Shown one piece after another: positions 1 through 5,048 of a stretch of 5,048 nt of DNA. Origin of the DNA: an uncultured Opitutaceae bacterium (GTDB taxonomy: Bacteria > Verrucomicrobiota > Verrucomicrobiia > Opitutales > Opitutaceae). The translations under genes and the position numbers were made by a program. Positions within the stretch are counted from its first letter, which is position 1, and each line of letters starts with the position of its first letter. The stretch spans positions 1 to 5,048 of the forward strand of contig CALFXL010000006.1 in NCBI GenBank assembly GCA_937958045.1, written 5' to 3'. Below the pieces are notes generated by a model. It was not told the origin of the DNA, did no database searches, and saw only the letters and a list, made by a program, of their open reading frames with translations.

Positions 1-1247
1 TCCACGTAGTTGTCGGCGATGACGATCGCGTCGTCCACCACCATGCCGAGCACGACGATGAGCGCGGCGAGCGAGACCTCGTGGAGTTCGACGCCGAGCA
101 GATGCAGCGCCGAGAACGTGAACGCGATGGTAACGGGAATCGCGAGCGCGGCGATGAGCGCGACGCGGAAGGGCAGCAGGATGAGCGTGACGAGCACGAC
201 CGCGCCGATCGCGATGAAAAATTCTTTGATGAAATGATTCACCGCGCCCGCGACGACGCCCGGCTGGTCGTTGATGATCGTGAAGCTGATGTCGGACGGG
301 AGACGACCCGCGACGTCGTCGAGCGCGGCCTGGACCTTTTTGCCGAAGGCCACGATGTTATTGCCCGGCTGCATCTCGATCGAAATCAGCAACGCGGGAT
401 CGTCGCGGCCATCGATGCGGATCAACGAATCGGGATCAGCGAGACGGCGCTCGACGCGCGCGACATCGCCCACGCGCACGACGCTTTCGCCGAGCGGATT
501 GTGGAGAACCACCTGTTCGCGGACCTCGTCGACCGATGAATAGCGACCGCGCGTGTGCAGCGGCACTTCGAGATCGCCGGTTTTGAGCGAGCCGGTGTAC
601 GCGGTGGCGTTTTGATATTGGAGCGCGGTGATGACGCCCGGCAGGCCGGTGCCGTAGCGCGCCATGCGTTGCGAGTCGGCTTCGACGTAGATCGTTTCCT
701 GACGATCGCCGTAGCGTTTGATGCGGCCCATGCCGGGCACGGTGCGGAGCGCGTCTTCGATGCGATCGAGCGCGCGGCGGAGATCGGAGTATTGATGTTT
801 CGGAGACGAAATACCGACGAGCAACGCGACCGAGTCGCCGAAGTCGGAATTGACGATCGGCCCGATGGTGTCGGCGGGCAGCGATTGTTGTTTCAACTCC
901 GCGAGGCCGAGCCGGAGTCGCGACCAGAAACCGTCTTTATCGCGCACCCATTCGTGCAGTTCCACCGTGGCGACCACGAGGCCGTTGCGCGTGAAGGAGC
1001 GCGTGCGTTCGGAGTTAATTTCCGTGTAGGAAAACAAGTATGACTCGAGCGGGCGCGTGACCTGTTGCTCGACCTGGGCGGCGGTCGCGCCGGGATAAAG
1101 CGCGACCACGAGCGCTTCGTGGATGGCGATGGTCGGCGTGTCTTGTCGCGGCATCGTGAGCAGCGACAGCGTGCCGGTTCCCAAGATGATGAGGCTCAGC
1201 AGCAGGACCACCTGCCGATGGCGCAGCGGCCAGGTGAGGATGTTCAT
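1..1247 (-). CDS. RND-family (AcrB-type) efflux permease, N-terminal 415 residues, cut by window edge
   Basis: Inner-membrane, proton-driven permease of a tripartite efflux pump; substrate cannot be read from this part. The translation is open for 415 codons from the ATG at 1247 to the left edge, with no stop or frameshift, so this is a window truncation of a protein that is usually a little over 1000 residues. Visible in order: a first transmembrane helix at about residues 11-31, followed by MPRQDTP (32-38); a long periplasmic porter region (about 38-335) with YPGAT (51-55), typical of RND pumps, and NSDFGDS (133-139); then helices at about 339-358, 362-383 and 390-412. The fourth carries GMVVDDAIVIADN (401-413); Asp405-Asp406 align with the proton-relay pair Asp407/Asp408 of AcrB. 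The start overlaps the adaptor stop by ATGA, indicating translational coupling. The MPRQ-type N-terminus suggests the branch of AcrB-like pumps paired with short lipoprotein adaptors (inference). No outer-membrane channel gene is in view. Confidence 0.97.
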   Translation of the reverse strand, partial: MNILTWPLRHRQVVLLLSLIILGTGTLSLLTMPRQDTPTIAIHEALVVALYPGATAAQVEQQVTRPLESYLFSYTEINSERTRSFTRNGLVVATVELHEWVRDKDGFWSRLRLGLAELKQQSLPADTIGPIVNSDFGDSVALLVGISSPKHQYSDLRRALDRIEDALRTVPGMGRIKRYGDRQETIYVEADSQRMARYGTGLPGVITALQYQNATAYTGSLKTGDLEVPLHTRGRYSSVDEVREQVVLHNPLGESVVRVGDVARVERRLADPDSLIRIDGRDDPALLISIEMQPGNNIVAFGKKVQAALDDVAGRLPSDISFTIINDQPGVVAGAVNHFIKEFFIAIGAVVLVTLILLPFRVALIAALAIPVTIAFTFSALHLLGVELHEVSLAALIVVLGMVVDDAIVIADNYV

Positions 1248-2290
1248 GGCGCGAGCGGCGAGACGGTCTGACCCTCGTAGAGCGGAGCGGACGAGTGCAC
1301 GACGACGCGGTCGCCCGGTGAAAGCCCGGAGGTGATTTCCACCTCCGATTCGAGCGGCGCGCCCGTGGTCACGATGCGGCGCGAGACGACCGGACGGTCG
1401 GCGGCGAGCGTCCATACATAGAGAGCGCCATCGGGATCGCGATGGATCGCCGTGGGCGCGAGCGAGATCACGGCGCGGCTGCGTTGGGTGGAGAGTTTGG
1501 CGGTCACGACATTGCCGTCGCGGAAACGACCCTCTGTATTGTCGAAACGGATACGCGCCGCGAAGGACCGCGTGAGCGGTTCGGCCTGCGGGGAAATGGA
1601 TTCGACCACGCCCTGCGCCTTGAGTCCGCCGAGCGAGGGCAGGGTGACTTCGGCCGGAGTGCCGGCGCGCACATGCGGCACATCGACCTCGGCCAGATTC
1701 ACCACGGCCCACACCGGCGAATCGGCGATGAGCGTGAAGACCGGGGCGCCCGGTGAGACCACGGTACCGGCGCCGACCGGATGTTTTACCAGACGACCGG
1801 CGAACGGTGCGCGCAAAGTCGCATAGTCGAGCTGGCGTTGCGCGAGGACGAGCGCCGACGCGGCCTCGTCGCGCGCGGCGCTGATCTTTTCGAAATCGGT
1901 CGCGGTGAGACTGCCCGCTTCGTGGAGACGCACGAGACGTTCGTAACGTTGGCGGACCTCGTTATCGCGGGCTTCGGCGATGGCGAGTTGTTTGCGCAGA
2001 TCGGAATCGTCGAGATGCGCGAGCACTTGTCCCTCTTCGACGAGTTGGCCATCCTCGGCATCGAGCGCGGCGATGCGACCGGCGACGAGGAAAGCCACGG
2101 CGGATTTGTTCACCGCCTGGATCGCGCCCGACGCGATGACGGCGGCCTCGGTTTCGTGCGAAGCGATCGTCACGACGCGCGCCGTGGGCGGTTGCTCGGA
2201 GACGACTGGTTTGGGCCGGCAACCGATGAACAGGCTCACGGCGAGCAGGCTGAGAACTACGCGAGAGGAAAGAGTGGAAGGCGTCGTCAT
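1244..2290 (-). CDS. RND efflux periplasmic adaptor (HlyD/AcrA-type membrane-fusion protein), lipoprotein, 348 aa
   Basis: Periplasmic adaptor that links the RND permease encoded next to it to an outer-membrane channel. I chose the ATG at 2290 because it puts a lipoprotein signal directly at the N-terminus: a hydrophobic stretch at residues 10-22 and lipobox L-F-I-G-C with the lipidated Cys24. An upstream in-frame ATG at 2347 would add 19 residues rich in arginine ahead of it and spoil the signal. Domains in order: first half of the lipoyl (barrel-sandwich) domain at about 60-92, with AGRI and DGQLVEEGQVLAHLD; an alpha-helical hairpin (coiled coil) at about 95-155; second lipoyl half with LRAPFAGRLV (159-168); a beta-barrel at about 190-265; and a membrane-proximal domain to the end (SGLSPGDRVVV, 321-331). 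At 348 residues it is somewhat shorter than AcrA but normal for the superfamily. Its TGA overlaps the permease ATG by four bases. No Shine-Dalgarno sequence is seen at either candidate start. Confidence 0.95.
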   Translation of the reverse strand: MTTPSTLSSRVVLSLLAVSLFIGCRPKPVVSEQPPTARVVTIASHETEAAVIASGAIQAVNKSAVAFLVAGRIAALDAEDGQLVEEGQVLAHLDDSDLRKQLAIAEARDNEVRQRYERLVRLHEAGSLTATDFEKISAARDEAASALVLAQRQLDYATLRAPFAGRLVKHPVGAGTVVSPGAPVFTLIADSPVWAVVNLAEVDVPHVRAGTPAEVTLPSLGGLKAQGVVESISPQAEPLTRSFAARIRFDNTEGRFRDGNVVTAKLSTQRSRAVISLAPTAIHRDPDGALYVWTLAADRPVVSRRIVTTGAPLESEVEITSGLSPGDRVVVHSSAPLYEGQTVSPLAP

Positions 2291-2323
2291 GATAAGGACT
2301 GCGCGAAATCGAGTACCGCCAGA

Positions 2324-2340
2324 CCCGCGAAGGCGGCGGG
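2324..2340 (-). repeat. Short hairpin in the probable 5' leader of the adaptor gene
   Basis: CCCGC (2324-2328) and GCGGG (2336-2340) form a 5-bp stem with a 7-base loop, 33 bases upstream of the chosen adaptor ATG at 2290. It would lie inside the coding region if the alternative ATG at 2347 were used. Its size makes chance occurrence likely. Confidence 0.2.
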
Positions 2341-2404
2341 AAAGCATGAGTTTTTACCGCCGCCAACGGGAGGCAATGCGGTTCTATCGCAGTGGACTGA
2401 CTTG

Positions 2405-2433
2405 GGCGCGCAAAAAACGAAAATCGGCGCGCC
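2405..2433 (-). repeat. 7-bp inverted repeat downstream of the phosphatase
   Basis: Arms GGCGCGC (2405-2411) and GCGCGCC (2427-2433) can form a 7-bp GC-only stem with a 15-base loop, 11 bases past the phosphatase stop codon. On the minus strand the T-rich run (CGTTTTTT) is inside the loop rather than after the stem, so it does not have the shape of a normal intrinsic terminator. It may still reduce read-through into the adaptor gene or protect the phosphatase mRNA end. Confidence 0.35.
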
Positions 2434-2444
2434 TGCGGACGCCA

Positions 2445-2924
2445 TTAAGCGCGTTTCGCGGTGAGGCGCTTTAGAAATTCGATGATGGAGGGGATGGCCT
2501 CGACCATCTCGTCGCGGCAGGACTCGTAAAGTTTGAGCGAACCGCCGAAAGGATCGGCGATCTCGGGATCGGCCGGCGGTGGCATGAATTCGCGCAACAA
2601 ATACAGATGCTCGGGCGGCGGCTCGAAATTGAGCTCGATCATCGTGCGATGCGACTCGGTCATGCAGAAGATCGCGAGGGCGTCGGTGACGAGTTCGCGC
2701 GTAAGCGGCTGGGCGCGATGGCGCGAGAGATCGATGCCGACTTTTTTAAGCGCGATGACGGAGTTTTCCGAAACGGGTTCGCCCTGGCGCGCGGCCACAC
2801 CGGCGGAGATCACTTTGAGCGATTTCAGCGGCTCAGGCTGACCGCGGAGCGCGTGTTGCAACAGAGCCTCCGCCATCGGGCTGCGGCAAATATTCGCGGT
2901 GCAAACAGTGAGGATGTGGGCCAT
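2445..2924 (-). CDS. Low-molecular-weight protein tyrosine phosphatase family enzyme, 159 aa
   Basis: Small cytoplasmic phosphatase that removes phosphate from protein phosphotyrosine or, in some relatives, phosphoarginine, through a cysteinyl-phosphate intermediate. The P-loop CTANICRS is at residues 8-15, giving the C-x5-R-S signature with nucleophile Cys8 and phosphate-binding Arg14. The general acid is most likely Asp124 in the DPFGG segment (124-128), matching the family's Asp-Pro loop. Length (159) is normal and there is no signal peptide. Two details are worth noting: the loop has Ala10 where Gly is common, and Ile12 at the position where the Bacillus arginine phosphatase YwlE has Thr. 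Ile there is the tyrosine-phosphatase state, so I favour phosphotyrosine, though homologues are often labelled arginine phosphatase. It is separated by 97 bases from the exported-protein gene upstream and 154 bases from the adaptor gene downstream. No kinase or exopolysaccharide gene is in view to suggest a substrate. The start is the only ATG fitting the family N-terminus; no Shine-Dalgarno is seen. Confidence 0.95.
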   Translation of the reverse strand: MAHILTVCTANICRSPMAEALLQHALRGQPEPLKSLKVISAGVAARQGEPVSENSVIALKKVGIDLSRHRAQPLTRELVTDALAIFCMTESHRTMIELNFEPPPEHLYLLREFMPPPADPEIADPFGGSLKLYESCRDEMVEAIPSIIEFLKRLTAKRA

Positions 2925-2930
2925 TACGCT

Positions 2931-2994
2931 GGAGGTCGAAAGTAAGGGACAAGGTTTTGGCGGAAAGGCAAAGCAGGAGTCGGCGGAGGTCGAA
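2931..2994. repeat. 10-bp direct repeat in the intergenic region upstream of the phosphatase
   Basis: The 10-mer GGAGGTCGAA occurs exactly at 2931-2940 and again at 2985-2994, both in the 97-base gap between the exported-protein gene and the phosphatase gene. On the coding (minus) strand it reads TTCGACCTCC, the nearer copy ending 7 bases from the phosphatase ATG. The flanking bases differ, so the match is exactly ten. It could be a pair of regulator-binding half-sites or a small duplication; chance cannot be excluded in GC-rich sequence. Confidence 0.4.
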
Positions 2995-3001
2995 TCGCCG
3001 A
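2980..3001 (-). repeat. Small inverted repeat just after the exported-protein stop codon
   Basis: On the transcribed strand TCGGCG and CGCCGA (arms 2996-3001 and 2980-2985) can pair as a 6-bp stem with a 10-base loop, starting about 20 bases after the TAA at 3022-3024. No run of T follows the stem, so it is not a standard intrinsic terminator; it may be a weak 3' structure for the purD transcript. The loop and one arm contain one copy of the 10-bp direct repeat. Confidence 0.3.
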
Positions 3002-3021
3002 TGGATTTTTCCGGCGGGCGT

Positions 3022-3699
3022 TTAGATTTTTTTCAGGGCGATCAGCGCTTGATGAAGGTGTATCGCGCGTAGAAGCACACGGTCGACATTGGGTGGCGGC
3101 GCGAGGGGTTGCGGTTCGTTGGAAGCGACCGGAGCGGCCGGCTCGTCCTCGACCATCGTGGAGCGCGAGAGGCCGTTGTTGTGGTTTCGCACGAGCGTGG
3201 CCTCATCGTAACGGATTTTCTGCGGCGCGGAGCAGTTGAGCAGACGATCGAGAGAAGCCCCGTCGCCAAACGCATCGTACGCGAGGCGGTCGGCTTCGGC
3301 GGTCGTGGCGACGACGATGTCGGGCTTGGTGTGCTCGTTTTCCGCGGCGAGCGTGATCACGCCGTCGGGCGAGCGTTCGAGCCGTTGCAGAAACGCGGGC
3401 GAAGTTTCTTCGCCGAGCAAGATGAGCCGCACGAAAGGCGTGGCCGGCGTTTGCGCGAGGAGCTCGCGGAGCGCGGCGGCGTTTTCGTCATCGGCTGCGA
3501 GCACGCGCAGATCGAGCACGATGCGCGGATGCGTCGCCAGGGCTTTTTCGACGGCGGGCAAATCCGTCGGCAGCTCGTTGGCGCGGAAGTAGGCCAGGCC
3601 TTGCGGGAGTTGTCGTTCGAGTGTCGCGGCGACGAGCGAGACCGCGCTGAACGCGAGCGCGGCGAAGAACGAAAAGGCGAAGCGGGCGGTGCGGTTCAT
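3022..3699 (-). CDS. Exported protein of unknown function, 225 aa, coupled to purD
   Basis: I do not recognise a family. The ATG at 3699 overlaps the purD TGA (ATGA, 3696-3699), and from it the protein begins with a good Sec signal peptide: Arg4/Arg7, a hydrophobic core at about 8-23, and a probable cleavage after VAA (residue 25). The mature part to about residue 155 alternates predicted strands and helices: a strand at PRIVLDLRV (58-66), a helix at 72-83, a strand at FVRLILLG (89-96), a helix at 101-110, a strand at GVITLA (113-118), and PDIVVATT (126-133) leading into a helix. This suggests a small alpha/beta domain; DLR at 63-65 recalls rhodanese-like folds, but no active-site cysteine follows at the expected place and the only Cys in the mature protein is at 156. 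A proline/alanine-rich linker (about 187-203) leads to a C-terminal helix (205-224). Reading the frame further upstream only runs through purD antisense-free but out-of-frame sequence, so the longer version is rejected. Location after export: periplasm, or anchored if the signal is uncleaved. Confidence 0.85.
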   Translation of the reverse strand: MNRTARFAFSFFAALAFSAVSLVAATLERQLPQGLAYFRANELPTDLPAVEKALATHPRIVLDLRVLAADDENAAALRELLAQTPATPFVRLILLGEETSPAFLQRLERSPDGVITLAAENEHTKPDIVVATTAEADRLAYDAFGDGASLDRLLNCSAPQKIRYDEATLVRNHNNGLSRSTMVEDEPAAPVASNEPQPLAPPPNVDRVLLRAIHLHQALIALKKI

Positions 3700-4985
3700 C
3701 GGCGGTTGAGCTGACGCGCGCCGATGTCGCGACGGAAATACTGCTGATCGCGTGCGAAGGTGATCTGGCCGCACGCCGCGTAGGCGCGGTCGGCGGCTTC
3801 GCGCAGCGTGGGCGCGAGCGCGGTGACGCCGAGGACGCGTCCGCCGTTGGTGACGATTTCGCCCGCGGCATTTTTGGCGGTGCCGGCGTGATAGATCGTG
3901 GTCTGCGGCGGCAGCGTGGCGGGGAAATGAATCGCGTCGCCCTTGGCGAAACTTTCCGGGTAACCCTTGGCGGCCATGACCACACACACGGCGTAGTCGG
4001 CGCTCACGGACAGTTTCACCTGCGCGAGTCGATCGGTCGCGGCGGCCCAGAGCAGTTCCAACAAATCGGTCTGCAAACGCGGCAGCACGACCTGCGTCTC
4101 GGGATCGCCGAAACGCGCGTTGTACTCGATGACGCTCGGGCCCGACGGCGTGAGCATGATGCCGATGAACAACGTGCCGCGGTAACGAATGCCCTCGTCG
4201 GCGATGGCGTTGACGGACGGACGCACGATCTCGTTTTCGATGCGCGCGAGCAGTTCGGGCGTGACGACCTCGGCGGGCGAGTAGGTGCCCATGCCACCGG
4301 TGTTCGGGCCTGTATCCGCTTCGCCAATACGCTTGTGGTCCTGCGACGTCGGCAGAATCACATAATCGCGACCGGAAACCACGACGAGGATGCTGGTTTC
4401 CTCGCCGAAAAGGCAGTCCTCGATCAACAACTGGCGGCCCGACGCGCCGAATTTGCCGCCCTCGAGCATGTCGCGCACGGCGGCCTCGGCCTCGGCGAGG
4501 GTTTGCGCGACGATCACGCCTTTGCCGGCGGCGAGCCCGTCGGCCTTGATGACGATCGGCACCGGGCGTGTGCGCAGATAGGCGAGCGCGGGCTCGACCT
4601 CGCTGAAAAACGCGGCGGGTGCGGTCGGGATCCGGTGCTTGAGCAGGACCTGCTTGGTGAAAATTTTCGACGCCTCGAGACGCGCGCCATCGGAGGACGG
4701 ACCGTAAGCGGGGATGCCGGCCTCGGTAAGTTTATCGACGAGCCCGAGCGAGAGCGGCACCTCGGGACCGACGACGACAAAGTCGATCTTTTCGCGCTGA
4801 GCGAGGGTGACCAGGCCCGGGATGTCGTCCGCCGCGACGGGGAAACAAGGGGCGTCTTGCGCGATGCCGGCATTGCCGGGCGCGGCGATGACGCGCGGAC
4901 GCGCGGGAGACGCGAGGAGGGAACGGACGAGCGTGTGTTCGCGGCCACCGGAGCCGACGACGAGGACAGAGCGAGGAAGAGACAT
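3696..4985 (-). CDS. purD: Phosphoribosylamine-glycine ligase (GAR synthetase), 429 aa
   Basis: Catalyses the second step of de novo purine synthesis: 5-phosphoribosylamine + glycine + ATP gives glycinamide ribonucleotide + ADP + phosphate, in the cytoplasm. It is an ATP-grasp ligase. Visible in order: N-terminal GSGGREH (residues 11-17) and VVVGPEVPL (70-78); ATP-grasp KADGLAAGKG (148-157); PTSQDHKR (212-219) and NTGGMG (228-233); the GARS signature RFGDPETQ (291-298); and a C-terminal domain ending with YFRRDIG (417-423). Length is the same as E. coli PurD. The ATG at 4985 is chosen because GSGGREH then sits at the usual distance from the N-terminus; a TTG seven codons upstream is possible but unnecessary. 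All expected motifs are intact, and it is a single-function enzyme, not fused to other purine enzymes as in eukaryotes. It is first in the visible series and its stop overlaps the start of the exported-protein gene. The 63 bases upstream show no recognisable purine riboswitch or PurR-type operator. Confidence 0.98.
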   Translation of the reverse strand: MSLPRSVLVVGSGGREHTLVRSLLASPARPRVIAAPGNAGIAQDAPCFPVAADDIPGLVTLAQREKIDFVVVGPEVPLSLGLVDKLTEAGIPAYGPSSDGARLEASKIFTKQVLLKHRIPTAPAAFFSEVEPALAYLRTRPVPIVIKADGLAAGKGVIVAQTLAEAEAAVRDMLEGGKFGASGRQLLIEDCLFGEETSILVVVSGRDYVILPTSQDHKRIGEADTGPNTGGMGTYSPAEVVTPELLARIENEIVRPSVNAIADEGIRYRGTLFIGIMLTPSGPSVIEYNARFGDPETQVVLPRLQTDLLELLWAAATDRLAQVKLSVSADYAVCVVMAAKGYPESFAKGDAIHFPATLPPQTTIYHAGTAKNAAGEIVTNGGRVLGVTALAPTLREAADRAYAACGQITFARDQQYFRRDIGARQLNRR

Positions 4986-5048
4986 GTCGAAGACCGCCAA
5001 GCACAACCACCACCACGCGCCGCGGCAAGCGTGGAGGAAGGAGGGGGG

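Noticed and set aside
81..1043. Open plus-strand frames of 152 and 162 codons opposite the permease
   Set aside because: They are antisense to an uninterrupted permease reading frame with conserved motifs. Their products are rich in Arg, Asp and Glu, typical of mirror frames in GC-rich DNA, and show no domain.
2291..2444. Sigma-70-like promoter in front of the adaptor gene
   Set aside because: Several TTG-containing hexamers exist, but none is paired with a good -10 box at 16-18 bases spacing.
1781..2464. Open plus-strand frame of 227 codons opposite the adaptor start region
   Set aside because: It lies antisense to the adaptor and its leader, with low-complexity charged composition and no recognisable motif; a shadow of codon bias.
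3109..3714. Open plus-strand frame of 201 codons opposite the exported protein
   Set aside because: Composition is dominated by Arg, Glu and Gly, as expected of an antisense shadow. The minus-strand frame has a signal peptide and an ATGA overlap with purD, so it is the real gene.
3022..3987. Longer 321-residue version of the exported protein starting inside purD
   Set aside because: The extra 96 residues lie in a second frame of purD and are arginine/histidine-rich with no structure; the signal peptide begins exactly at the ATG at 3699.
4986..5048. Possible purine riboswitch or promoter upstream of purD
   Set aside because: Only 63 bases are available; they are GC-rich with no recognisable riboswitch core, -10 box or operator. 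A CACGC/GCGTG pairing is too short to call.

Overview
The window is a compact, GC-rich stretch of chromosomal bacterial DNA. All five recognisable genes are on the minus strand, so transcription runs from the right end to the left. In transcription order they are: purD (glycinamide ribonucleotide synthetase); a small exported protein of unknown function whose start codon overlaps the purD stop; a low-molecular-weight protein tyrosine phosphatase-type enzyme; a lipoprotein membrane-fusion (HlyD/AcrA-type) adaptor; and the first 415 codons of an RND (AcrB-type) efflux permease, which runs off the left edge.

The lipoprotein adaptor and RND permease imply a Gram-negative, double-membrane organism. 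None of the five start codons has a convincing Shine-Dalgarno sequence. That, together with the high GC content and the style of the phosphatase, fits a Verrucomicrobiota (Opitutales-like) bacterium. This placement is an inference from style, not from a marker gene.

Layout: 3696-4985 is purD, with a 63-base leader of unknown content to the right edge. 3022-3699 is the exported protein, overlapping purD by ATGA. 2925-3021 is a short intergenic region with a 10-bp direct repeat and a small inverted repeat. 2445-2924 is the phosphatase. 2291-2444 is the second intergenic stretch, with two small inverted repeats and no convincing promoter. 1244-2290 is the adaptor, again overlapping the next gene by ATGA. 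1-1247 is the permease.

Two translationally coupled pairs are visible: purD with the exported protein, and adaptor with permease. The phosphatase sits between them as a single gene. The adaptor and permease would form the inner-membrane and periplasmic parts of a tripartite efflux pump. No outer-membrane channel and no transcriptional regulator is in view. No RNA genes, mobile elements, CRISPR arrays or insertion sequences were seen. No stretch longer than 300 bases lacks a gene. I see no clear novel system; the best candidate for something undescribed is the exported protein coupled to purD.
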